A stretch of DNA of 14,713 bases from XYA12-FULL-58-9 sp001798605. GTDB taxonomy: Bacteria; Myxococcota; XYA12-FULL-58-9. A program made the translations under genes and the position numbers. A model generated the notes under the pieces. That model was not told the origin of the DNA. It ran no database searches and saw nothing but the letters and a program-made list of their open reading frames with translations. Location: assembly GCA_036736205.1 (NCBI GenBank), contig DAINMX010000160.1, forward strand, positions 1 to 14,713. The letters run 5' to 3'. Positions 1 through 6,683 of the stretch are shown piece after piece. Each line of letters begins with the position of its first letter. The stretch's first letter is position 1.

Positions 1-1
1 G

Positions 2-943
2 CTATTGCTCAGACAACCAGCGCTCAGCATCAATGGCCGCCTGGCAACCACTGCCAGCTGCGGTTATCGCTTGCCGGTATACGCTGTCTTGCACATCGCC
101 CGCTGCAAACACGCCTTCTACACTCGTGAATGTCGAGCGGCCCTTGGTCCTGAGATAGCCCTTGTCGTCCATGTCGAGCTTGCCCTCAAAAATCTTGGTG
201 TTGGGGACGTGACCAATTCCGAGGAAGAATCCCGCGATCGGTTTGTCCCACACATCACCTGTCTTGAGGTTTTTCAGCCGAACGCCTTCGACCATCTCGC
301 CACCCAGAACCTCTTCCACCACCGTGGAGAGGAGAAACTCGATCTTGCCGTTCTCCTTGGCGCGCTCTCCCATGATCTTCGAGGCGCGTAGTTCGTCCCG
401 ACGGTGCACGATCGAAACCTTGCTGGCAAAACGCGTCAAGTACATCGCCTCTTCCATCGCCGAGTCGCCGCCGCCAATGACTACAAGGTCCTTGTTGCGA
501 AAGGGAGGCAGGGCACCATCGCAAGTGGCGCACGCTGACACACCGCGATTCATCAGCCTCTTTTCGCTCGCAAGGCCGAGATATTGCGCCGATGCACCGG
601 TGGAGATGATCACCGCTTTTGCCAAGTAGTCTTTGCCATCGGAGGTGATCTTGAACGGTCGCACAGAAAAATCCACCGCTTCCACATCTTGGGTCAAAAT
701 CCGTGTGCCAAAACGCACCGACTGCTGGCGAATGCTCGCCATCAGATCTGGACCGGACACTCCCTCCGGGAAGCCGGGGAAATTCTCGACTTCAGTGGTG
801 GTCATCAACTGACCGCCAGCCACACCACCGGCGTAGAAGCCCTCAAACATTAAGGGTCGTAGATTCGCCCGCGCCGTGTAGATGGCCGCCGTGTGTCCCG
901 CTGGACCCGATCCGATGATGATGACGTCTTCTTCTTGGCTCAT
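2..943 (-). CDS. trxB: Thioredoxin reductase (NADPH), TrxB
   Basis: Cytoplasmic flavoenzyme that passes electrons from NADPH through FAD and a redox disulfide to thioredoxin. In the 313-residue product I see the FAD-binding GSGPAG at residues 11-16, the redox-active CATC at 138-141, the NADPH-binding GGGDSA at 157-162, HRRDELRASK at 180-189 (the usual NADPH phosphate site), and a C-terminal GVFAAGDV FAD motif. Length and motif order are typical of the bacterial low-molecular-weight type. The ATG at 943 is preferred over an in-frame start at 985 because a GGAG lies nine bases upstream and the family begins just before the FAD motif. The stop is a TAG at 2-4, so the gene is complete. It is the last gene here of a minus-strand series, 138 bp after the four-TM gene. 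A thioredoxin, trxC, lies at the other end of the window. Confidence 0.97.
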   Translation of the reverse strand: MSQEEDVIIIGSGPAGHTAAIYTARANLRPLMFEGFYAGGVAGGQLMTTTEVENFPGFPEGVSGPDLMASIRQQSVRFGTRILTQDVEAVDFSVRPFKITSDGKDYLAKAVIISTGASAQYLGLASEKRLMNRGVSACATCDGALPPFRNKDLVVIGGGDSAMEEAMYLTRFASKVSIVHRRDELRASKIMGERAKENGKIEFLLSTVVEEVLGGEMVEGVRLKNLKTGDVWDKPIAGFFLGIGHVPNTKIFEGKLDMDDKGYLRTKGRSTFTSVEGVFAAGDVQDSVYRQAITAAGSGCQAAIDAERWLSEQ

Positions 944-1081
944 TGTTAACACTCCGGTTGTTGCATCCTGACCTGTCAATCCCATGACAACGGGCTGGTT
1001 GTAGAGAGCCGTCAGAGCGATGAACGGTTCCTTTGCGTTCCGAAAAACCGGTCGTCGCTCGTGCTCCTCGCCACGATCGTG
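944..1081 (-). other. Intergenic region upstream of trxB
   Basis: This 138 bp spacer separates trxB from the four-TM gene upstream. On the minus strand it carries a perfect TTGACA (974-979 in plus coordinates) 31 bp before the trxB start, but I see no acceptable -10 at 16-18 bp. A trxB promoter here is plausible from the spacing, though I cannot place it. No strong terminator hairpin is visible. Confidence 0.4.
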
Positions 1082-1531
1082 CTATTTTATTGCCCCGCCG
1101 CGAACGAGGGGCACACCCAGTAACACGACCGCGGTGGTCGATACGATAACCACAATCAATACCGCAGTAAACCGGGCACCAAGCATGGAGCCAAAGATGG
1201 CAAGAAGCCCCGGGATTTGCGCAACCGAGGCGGAAATCATCAAACCCTCGAATTGTTTCCACGTGGCCTTTTCCCCCGAAAAAAGACGAGCTGCCCTGGC
1301 CTGCAAATGCAACTGCAAAAAGAAGGCGGCCGCTGCCATGACCACCGCTATGGGGACCAATGCCCACACCCCGGCAGTTGTGTGAGGCCCCAAATGATCC
1401 CGCAGGTACTCAAACTCCGGCGGGAAGACCAGGATGCGAATCATTGATTCCAGCCACCACGCAAACGGTATTGCGGCGGCAATGGCGACCAGGCCCAGAA
1501 ACAGCCCACGTGACGACATCCGTGTGGACAT
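1082..1531 (-). CDS. Small four-TM membrane protein of unknown function
   Basis: I do not recognise this 149-residue protein. It has four clear hydrophobic segments at about residues 9-31, 52-77, 96-118 and 120-143, with a short polar loop around 32-51 and a basic/polar loop at 78-95. No catalytic or metal-binding motif stands out. The ATG at 1531 is chosen because a GAGGAA lies just upstream and the N-terminus then runs into the first TM segment; a second ATG four codons later is possible, and a longer in-frame extension would overlap the preceding gene. It starts 13 bp after the stop of the TM/coiled-coil gene, so the two are probably co-transcribed with cysC. Function cannot be inferred from the sequence. 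Confidence 0.8.
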   Translation of the reverse strand: MSTRMSSRGLFLGLVAIAAAIPFAWWLESMIRILVFPPEFEYLRDHLGPHTTAGVWALVPIAVVMAAAAFFLQLHLQARAARLFSGEKATWKQFEGLMISASVAQIPGLLAIFGSMLGARFTAVLIVVIVSTTAVVLLGVPLVRGGAIK

Positions 1532-1544
1532 CTCGTTCCTCGTA

Positions 1545-2084
1545 TCAGCGTTTGCGGCCCTTTTTCCGTCGCTTGGGCTTCGTCGCTTTGGGTGGCGGCT
1601 GGTCCTTTGCGGCCGTTTCCAGCCGGTGTTGCGCATCAAGGGTCGCGGCCTCGACCTTCGACGCTTCCATCTGCCGCTGCCGCTCTTCGCCCTCCGCTAG
1701 TAACGACTGATTCTTGTCAAGTAGGTCATCGCGCTCTCTCTCTAGCTTCTCGTTTTGCTCACGCATGCCTTGCTGCGCCTGACGAACCTCATCGAGTTCC
1801 TCCTTCACCTTGCGGAGCTCACCTTGGGTCGGCATCACAAAGGCGAAAACGAGAACAACAACAAGCACCGCCATGATGACGACCACAATCCAGGGCAACG
1901 GACTACGCTCGACCTTCACGGTGTGCCGCGGCGGCGAAACGTCGGTGATGCTGAGCGGGCCAAACTCCATCGACGCGTCTTCGGGATGACCGCCGGTGGC
2001 AGCGAGCAGCTCGCGAGTTGCAGCGATCGGCTCGTCGGGCTGCCCCGCGAGTCGATCGAAGTCGTCGGTTTCATGATGGCTCAT
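1545..2084 (-). CDS. Single-TM protein with periplasmic or cytoplasmic coiled coil and basic tail
   Basis: An unrecognised 179-residue protein with three visible parts: an acidic, His-containing N-terminal region (residues 1-63), one strong TM helix (about 64-85, mostly Val, Ile, Leu and Met), and a charged heptad-like coiled coil (about 88-160) rich in Glu, Lys, Arg and Gln. It ends in a Pro/Lys/Arg tail (164-179) carrying a run of basic residues. The start at 2084 has an AGGA eight bases upstream; an in-frame ATG at 2099 lies only 1 bp beyond the cysC stop and lacks a comparable site. Such architecture is seen in scaffold or tether proteins, but that is inference. The basic tail could bind nucleic acid or acidic lipid. 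It lies between cysC and the four-TM gene with 16 and 13 bp gaps, implying one transcript. Confidence 0.8.
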   Translation of the reverse strand: MSHHETDDFDRLAGQPDEPIAATRELLAATGGHPEDASMEFGPLSITDVSPPRHTVKVERSPLPWIVVVIMAVLVVVLVFAFVMPTQGELRKVKEELDEVRQAQQGMREQNEKLERERDDLLDKNQSLLAEGEERQRQMEASKVEAATLDAQHRLETAAKDQPPPKATKPKRRKKGRKR

Positions 2085-2100
2085 CCCCGCATTCCTCATG

Positions 2101-2715
2101 TCATGGGCCAGAGAGAAGGCCGTTCTGTTCGAGAAGTCCCAAGCATGCATCAACGCATTGGTCGATTGACATCTCGTGAGTCTTCAACACCAAATCCGGG
2201 TTGCGCGGGGGCTCGTAGGGATCATCAATACCCGTGAAGCCTTGGATGAGACCCTCCCTGGCCTTCTGGTACAGCCCCTTGGGGTCACGTTGCTCGCAAA
2301 CAGCGAGCGGCGCATCGACGAAGACCTCGAGAAATGGCAGACCGGCCTTGTCGTGGGCCTGTCGGCATGCATCGCGGTCGCGCAGATAGGGACTGATGAA
2401 GGCGCTCAAGGCGACGGACCCAGCGTCGGCAAAGAGCCTGGCTACCTCGCCAACTCGCCGAACATTCTCCACACGATCGTCAGCCGAAAAACCGAGGTCG
2501 GCGTTGAGACCGTGGCGAAGATTATCACCGTCGAGCCGGTAGGCACGAACCCCACGACTGACGAGCACCTTTTCGACCGCCGAGGAGATGGTGCTCTTGC
2601 CGCTTGCCGACAGGCCAGTGAACCAAATTGTGCAGCCTTTGGCACCAAGGTGGCTCCAGCGCTCTTCCCGCGTCAAACTGCCTTGGTACCAATGGACGTT
2701 GGTCGCTCTACCCAT
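2101..2715 (-). CDS. cysC: Adenylyl-sulfate kinase (APS kinase)
   Basis: Phosphorylates adenosine 5'-phosphosulfate with ATP to give PAPS, the donor for sulfotransferases and, in some bacteria, for assimilatory sulfate reduction. In the 204-residue product I see the Walker A loop GLSASGKST at 34-42, the APS-binding DGDNLRHGL at 62-70, the RVENVRRVGEVA helix at 81-92, FISPYLRDRD at 107-116 containing the conserved serine, and the family segment from LPFLEVFVDAPL to GIDDPYEPP. Length and motif spacing are those of stand-alone CysC. The ATG at 2715 has an AGGAAGG a few bases upstream, better supported than an in-frame codon at 2757. No ATP sulfurylase (cysD, cysN or sat) or sulfotransferase is nearby, so it is detached from its usual partners and heads an operon with two uncharacterised membrane proteins. 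Confidence 0.97.
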   Translation of the reverse strand: MGRATNVHWYQGSLTREERWSHLGAKGCTIWFTGLSASGKSTISSAVEKVLVSRGVRAYRLDGDNLRHGLNADLGFSADDRVENVRRVGEVARLFADAGSVALSAFISPYLRDRDACRQAHDKAGLPFLEVFVDAPLAVCEQRDPKGLYQKAREGLIQGFTGIDDPYEPPRNPDLVLKTHEMSIDQCVDACLGLLEQNGLLSGP

Positions 2716-2763
2716 CACCCTTCCTGTCTTGGCCTGCTTGGCAGACCTCGAGTCCAAATCCCA

Positions 2764-2792
2764 ACCATACGCTACTGTGATATTCAGGACAA
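2764..2792 (-). promoter_or_regulatory. Possible sigma-70-type promoter for the cysC operon
   Basis: Reading the minus strand, TTGTCC (2787-2792) and TATGGT (2764-2769) are separated by 17 bp, each matching four of six consensus positions. Transcription would begin about 40 bp upstream of the cysC ATG. Location and spacing are right, but the hexamers are weak. Confidence 0.35.
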
Positions 2793-2846
2793 AACCCTTG
2801 TCTCAACACCTTGTCATCACCGACAGATGCTGTATCTCCTCAGTAA

Positions 2847-2855
2847 GAGGTGAGG
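2847..2855 (+). promoter_or_regulatory. Strong ribosome binding site fixing a GTG start
   Basis: GAGGTGAGG ends five bases before the GTG at 2861. It is the strongest Shine-Dalgarno-like sequence in the window and decides the start of the first dehydratase/reductase subunit against longer in-frame extensions that would run through cysC. Confidence 0.8.
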
Positions 2856-2860
2856 TCAAC

Positions 2861-3958
2861 GTGCGCAAAGAGTATATCGAAAAGCAGAAACGAGAGCACG
2901 GTCGCAAAGTCATTGGCACCCTGCCGGTTCATTATCCGAAAGAGCTGTTCACGGCGGCTCGCGCGCTCGTTGTCGAGATCTGGGGGCCCCCTGGAACCCC
3001 TCGGGGGCCGGATGCGGGCCGGGTGCAGACCTACGTCTGTCCGGTCGTGCGCAACGCCCTCGCCTTTCTCGCCGCCGGAGGCGCAGACGTGGTAGACGCC
3101 ATGTTGTTTCCACACACCTGTGATTCAATTCAGGGCTTGGCGAGTCTCGCTCCAGACCTTGGGGGATGGGACAAGCCAACACTGCGATTCATTCACCCCA
3201 AGGGAGAACGACGACAAAGCTCGGCGCGATTCCTGCGGGCCGAGCTTCAACAGCTCCTCACTGAGATCACCAAAATCACGGGCTTCACACCATCGGCCAG
3301 CGATCTGGACGATGCGATCATTTTGCACCGAGAGATTGACGCAAAACGACGACACCTCCTAGAGCACCGCCGTCACCTGCCCTTTTCGGATTTGGAACTC
3401 TACGCCCTGCTCAGGCGCGGTGAGATGCTTTGGCCCGCGGAACACCTCGAGGAGCTTCGCGCCGCCGAGGCCAAGATGACAGAGCAGCCGGCACACTCCG
3501 AAGTGCCCGTTATGATCACCGGATACGTACCGGAACCACAGGAGATCTTCAGCACCCTCGGTGAAGTGGGTGCCATGGTCGTCGCTGATGATTACGCCGC
3601 AGTCGGTCGGCGAGTGCCACGCCACGACGTAGCTGTTTCGGCATCAGGTCTCGACGCACTGGTTGAGCAGACCTTTTTGCAGCCGCCCTGCCCCACCCGT
3701 GGTGCCAACGAGTCACTCCGGATCGAGTATCTCGACCGATTGTTCAAACAGAGCGGTGCCGCTGGTCTCATCATTCATACAGTGAAATTCTGTGAGCCCG
3801 AGCTCTTCGACGTACCTGCCATTCGCAAACATTTCTCTGCGCGCAACGTGCCCGTGCTCTCCCTTGAGACAGAGCTCGAACCGAAGCTGTCGGGTCAAGC
3901 CACAACCCGCCTCGAGGCATTCATCGAAATGGTCAAATCGAATGCGAGGGCCGCATGA
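2861..3958 (+). CDS. 2-hydroxyacyl-CoA dehydratase / benzoyl-CoA reductase small subunit (HgdB/BcrC-like)
   Basis: One of two catalytic Fe-S subunits of the HGD-D family (2-hydroxyglutaryl-CoA dehydratase D-component, which also contains benzoyl-CoA reductase BcrB/BcrC). The 365-residue product carries four well-spaced cysteines expected to bind a cluster: C60 (YVCPVVRNAL), C87 (HTCDS), C277 (PPCPTRG) and C311 (KFCEPELFD). The last, followed by Glu and a predicted helix, is the typical C-terminal HgdB pattern. The start is GTG at 2861 with a strong ribosome site. The gene overlaps the next by 4 bp (ATGA), so translation is coupled. The small-subunit, large-subunit, activator order matches bcrC-bcrB-bcrA. 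Residues 41-53 form a Gly/Pro-rich loop, encoded by a strikingly G/C-palindromic stretch, between the N-terminal helices and C60. Family membership is secure; the substrate is not determinable from the sequence. Confidence 0.9.
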   Translation: MRKEYIEKQKREHGRKVIGTLPVHYPKELFTAARALVVEIWGPPGTPRGPDAGRVQTYVCPVVRNALAFLAAGGADVVDAMLFPHTCDSIQGLASLAPDLGGWDKPTLRFIHPKGERRQSSARFLRAELQQLLTEITKITGFTPSASDLDDAIILHREIDAKRRHLLEHRRHLPFSDLELYALLRRGEMLWPAEHLEELRAAEAKMTEQPAHSEVPVMITGYVPEPQEIFSTLGEVGAMVVADDYAAVGRRVPRHDVAVSASGLDALVEQTFLQPPCPTRGANESLRIEYLDRLFKQSGAAGLIIHTVKFCEPELFDVPAIRKHFSARNVPVLSLETELEPKLSGQATTRLEAFIEMVKSNARAA

Positions 3959-5268
3959 TCACCAGAAGGCTTCAATATGAGCTCGCTGGCCGTGCCGTAG
4001 GCCCGTTGCTCCTCACCATCGAGCGCTGGCAGAAGAAACTGAAGCGCCGTCAGCCACGACGTGAGGGTCCCTTTGGCCCCCCGCTCGAGTCGACGCAAAA
4101 ACTCAAGGAGCTCATGTCCCTGCACTACCTGCAGGGAAGGTATGCAGACGGTGCCGTTCCCGTTGCGTGGATCACCAGCGGTTTTCCCGTAGAGATGCTA
4201 CGCCCCTTTGGTTTTCACGTGGTTTACCCGGAGAACCACGGCGCTCTGTGCGGTGCACGCCGCATGATTCCTGAGTTTGCCGAGGTGGCGGAGAAGGAGG
4301 GCTACTCCCACGACTTGTGCTCCTATGCACGGGGTGACATCGGCAGCGTGCTCTCGGGCAAGACGCCGGTGGGCCGCCTGCCCAAGCCGGATATGCTCGG
4401 ATGCTGCACCAATATTTGCCAAACCGTCCTCTATTGGTATCGCAGTCTTGCAAAGTACTTCGACGTGCCTCTCGTCCTCATCGACACACCCTACGTGTAC
4501 GGTGAGTCGCAACCCCATCACATCGACTACGTGCGCGACCAATTGGACGAACTCACCGTCACGGCCAGCAAGATCACCGGCAAACCCGCCAATTCAGAGA
4601 CCCTGCACGAAACGCTACAATTGGCGCGGGAAGCAGCTGAGCTTTGGGCCGCCTGTTTGGCCACCGGCAAAAACAGGCCATCCCCGTGGACGGGTTTCGA
4701 CGGGTTCATCCACATGGCACCGGTGGTTGCCATGCGCGGCACCGAGGAGTGCAACGCCTACTACCGCATGTTGCTCGATGAACTCAACGATCGCATCGCT
4801 CGCGGCATCGGTGGCATTCGCAACGAACGTTACCGGCTCCTGTGGGACAATCTACCCATCTGGTACAAGATCCGCGAGCTCTCGTCGACCTTCGCAGAGG
4901 CTGGCTGCAATTTTGTCTGCACCACGTACACCAACGTTTGGGCGGATCCTGCCAAAGACCTCGATCCGGCCGCCCCGGTTGCTTCAATGGCCCGGGCTTA
5001 CTCCAACATTTTGCTCAACCGCGACCTCAACAACCGCATGCGTATTTTTCGGGAGATGGTACGAGACTATCAAATCGACGGCGTCGTCCTACACTCCGAC
5101 CGCTCGTGCAAACCCTACTCCGTCGGTCAGATTGATCTCAAACGGCTGATCACAGAGGAGCTAGGAGTGCGCACTCTACTTATCGAAGCCGATCACGCCG
5201 ATCCGCGTGCCTTCTCCGAAGAGCAAGTTGAAACTCGCCTGCAGGCGTTCATCGAGGGGTTCACATGA
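3955..5268 (+). CDS. 2-hydroxyacyl-CoA dehydratase / benzoyl-CoA reductase large subunit (HgdA/BcrB-like)
   Basis: Second catalytic subunit of the same heterodimeric Fe-S enzyme, 437 residues, close to the usual BcrB size. Recognisable segments are PENHGALCGARR (93-103), SHDLCSYARGDIGS (118-131, with C122), LPKPDMLGCCTNICQT (142-157, with C150, C151 and C155) and the C-terminal HSDRSCKPYSVGQ (380-392, with C385). C122, one of the 150-155 cysteines and C385 are the likely cluster ligands by family analogy. The cytoplasmic enzyme would receive single low-potential electrons from the activator and reduce or dehydrate a CoA-thioester substrate. It overlaps its neighbours by 4 bp at both ends (ATGA), consistent with stoichiometric coupled synthesis. 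I favour BcrB-like over HgdA-like because of length and the PENHGA/SYARGD segments, but this does not prove aromatic-ring reduction. Confidence 0.92.
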   Translation: MITRRLQYELAGRAVGPLLLTIERWQKKLKRRQPRREGPFGPPLESTQKLKELMSLHYLQGRYADGAVPVAWITSGFPVEMLRPFGFHVVYPENHGALCGARRMIPEFAEVAEKEGYSHDLCSYARGDIGSVLSGKTPVGRLPKPDMLGCCTNICQTVLYWYRSLAKYFDVPLVLIDTPYVYGESQPHHIDYVRDQLDELTVTASKITGKPANSETLHETLQLAREAAELWAACLATGKNRPSPWTGFDGFIHMAPVVAMRGTEECNAYYRMLLDELNDRIARGIGGIRNERYRLLWDNLPIWYKIRELSSTFAEAGCNFVCTTYTNVWADPAKDLDPAAPVASMARAYSNILLNRDLNNRMRIFREMVRDYQIDGVVLHSDRSCKPYSVGQIDLKRLITEELGVRTLLIEADHADPRAFSEEQVETRLQAFIEGFT

Positions 5269-6071
5269 AGGCCGTGGCCATTGGAATCGACGCAGGCAGC
5301 ACGACCTGCAAAGGCGTGGCGATCAATTCGAACGCCGAGATCATTGCCAGCTTGGTACAACCTGTGGAGCCGCTCATTGAAGTCCAGGCGCAGCGATGCA
5401 TTGCCGAGCTACGTCAACGCTGCGGTGCGGGCAACAACGTGCCAGTGGCTGCTACGGGTTATGGTCGCAAGAGAGTTGGCGCCGACCGTGCGATAACTGA
5501 GATAACCTGCCACGCGCGCGGTGCCTTCCACCACACGGGCAAGGCGGGAGTGCTCATTGACGTTGGCGGCCAAGACACCAAAGTCATTCACGTCGGATCA
5601 AGAGGGGAAGTTGTCGATTTCGCCATGAATGACAAATGCGCCGCAGGGACCGGCCGTTTTCTCGAAGTCATCGTCCAACGTCTGGGTGTCTCCCTCGAGG
5701 ACGTCGCCAAACGGGTGGAGGGCACCGACCGCATCGTCAAGGTGTCGAGCACTTGCACCGTATTTGCGGAGAGTGAAGTTGTATCTCTTCTGGCCCAAGG
5801 TGAGCCCCTCGATGGAATCTTGCGGGGTTTGCACACAGCATTGGCGAATCGCATCGGTGCCCTCGCAGGGAGGCTGAAGCCCGACGTTGACTTGATCATG
5901 AGCGGCGGCGTTGCCCTCAACTCCGCAATGGTGAAGGCGTTGGGGACCACTCTTGGGCGCACTCCCAGAGTCGTGCCGCAGCCACAGCTCGTCGGCGCTT
6001 TGGGTGCTGCGTTGCTGGTCTCATTCGTTTCCGAAGTGCCCTCCCCATCGTCCACCCCCGTACCGATGTGA
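5265..6071 (+). CDS. Activator ATPase of 2-hydroxyacyl-CoA dehydratase / benzoyl-CoA reductase (BadF/BadG/BcrA/BcrD/HgdC family)
   Basis: ASKHA-fold ATPase that, in this family, forms a dimer bridged by one [4Fe-4S] cluster and uses ATP hydrolysis to push an electron into the partner enzyme. The 268-residue product shows the phosphate-1 motif DAGSTTCK (9-16), the phosphate-2 motif DVGGQDTK (99-106), the two cluster cysteines C125 (NDKCAAGTGRFLE) and C164 (SSTCTVFAESEVVS), and the adenosine motif SGGVALN (213-219). It overlaps the large-subunit gene by 4 bp. Its length matches HgdC or BcrD rather than the longer BcrA. Only one activator gene is present, so a homodimer as in HgdC is expected. 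Residues 257-268 are a Pro/Ser tail of no known role. The cluster is oxygen-sensitive in characterised members, which implies anaerobic or microaerobic use. Confidence 0.95.
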   Translation: MKAVAIGIDAGSTTCKGVAINSNAEIIASLVQPVEPLIEVQAQRCIAELRQRCGAGNNVPVAATGYGRKRVGADRAITEITCHARGAFHHTGKAGVLIDVGGQDTKVIHVGSRGEVVDFAMNDKCAAGTGRFLEVIVQRLGVSLEDVAKRVEGTDRIVKVSSTCTVFAESEVVSLLAQGEPLDGILRGLHTALANRIGALAGRLKPDVDLIMSGGVALNSAMVKALGTTLGRTPRVVPQPQLVGALGAALLVSFVSEVPSPSSTPVPM

Positions 6072-6151
6072 GCCAGAGTCGGCTGAATCTACTTGCCTAT
6101 GCCCATGGCATCTCGGTGTATTCCCGAGGAAATGAATTGGCATATCGACAC

Positions 6152-6155
6152 GGAG
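6152..6155 (+). promoter_or_regulatory. Ribosome binding site deciding the pilin start
   Basis: GGAG six bases before the ATG at 6162. Other in-frame ATGs at 6132, 6156 and 6177 have sites that are too close or absent, so this one best sets the prepilin leader at 14 residues. Confidence 0.5.
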
Positions 6156-6161
6156 ATGGAT

Positions 6162-6680
6162 ATGCTGATCGATGAGATGCCGAACATCACCAAAGAACGT
6201 GGGTTTACCCTAATCGAATTAATGATCGTCGTTGCGATCATTGGCATTCTGGCGGCCATTGCCATCCCGAACTTCCTGCGGTTTAGCGGACGGGCACGCC
6301 AGTCTGAGGCGAAGATGATGTTGGCGGGCATGGTGCGCGCCCAGTACGCCCATCGGCAGGACCACGGCAGATTCACGGATAATATCGCTGCGATGATTTG
6401 GAATCCGACGGGTAGCCCGGTGTACGTGTACGGTTTCACCTCCGATAACTCGTCCAGTGGCTGTAATGACACCTCCGAGTGTGGCTCGGGATTCCGTACC
6501 GACAAGATGATCGATGCCTTCGGTGTGCCACTCACGTCCGCAGAGCTGCCGCCATCGGCGGCTACCGATAACCAATTCACCATCGGTGCGACTGGCAACC
6601 TTGACAACGACAGTACCCTCGACACCTGGACTCTCAATACGTCCAACGTCCTCATCAACGTGAGTGCCGACCTAGACTGA
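6162..6680 (+). CDS. Type IV pilin-like prepilin (PilA family)
   Basis: Prepilin with the class III signal: a short charged leader ending in KERG, then FTLIELMIVVAIIGILAAIA, with Glu at mature position 5. PilD-type peptidase would cut between Gly and Phe and methylate the Phe. The first 25-30 mature residues form the usual hydrophobic helix for membrane anchoring and pilus packing. Mature length is 158 residues, near a major pilin. A C-terminal globular domain (from about ARQSEAKMML) contains only two cysteines, about 7 residues apart (GCNDTSEC), which could form a small disulfide loop. The start is the ATG at 6162; ATG at 6177 would give an 8-residue leader and remains possible. The gene follows the ATPase gene after 90 bp and is 3 bp from the next. 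No other pilus assembly genes are present, so a major pilin versus a minor pilin or pseudopilin cannot be decided. Confidence 0.93.
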   Translation: MLIDEMPNITKERGFTLIELMIVVAIIGILAAIAIPNFLRFSGRARQSEAKMMLAGMVRAQYAHRQDHGRFTDNIAAMIWNPTGSPVYVYGFTSDNSSSGCNDTSECGSGFRTDKMIDAFGVPLTSAELPPSAATDNQFTIGATGNLDNDSTLDTWTLNTSNVLINVSADLD

Positions 6681-6683
6681 CCC

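Noticed and set aside
974..979. Perfect TTGACA -35 hexamer upstream of trxB
   Set aside because: No reasonable -10 hexamer lies 16-18 bp downstream, so it is not called a promoter.
843..1367. Minus-strand open frame of 174 codons spanning the trxB start
   Set aside because: Overlaps trxB and the four-TM gene in another frame. It is Gly/Arg-rich with no recognisable motif.
2811..2838. Plus-strand promoter TTGTCA / 16 bp / TATCTC before the first dehydratase/reductase gene
   Set aside because: Position is plausible, but the -10 element is poor and overlaps close to the ribosome site. Evidence is too weak to annotate.
2588..2860. N-terminal extension of the small dehydratase/reductase subunit back to an ATG at 2588
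   Set aside because: It would overlap cysC on the other strand and gives non-family residues. The GTG at 2861 has an excellent ribosome site.
4277..5149. Plus-strand open frame of 290 codons inside the large dehydratase/reductase subunit
   Set aside because: Out-of-frame shadow, rich in Arg, Thr, Ser and Pro, inside a gene with strong family motifs.
6072..6161. Sigma-54 promoter upstream of the pilin
   Set aside because: GG and GC elements around CGGCTGAATCTACTTGC are separated by 12 bases instead of the required 10. Other GG sites lack a GC at the correct distance.
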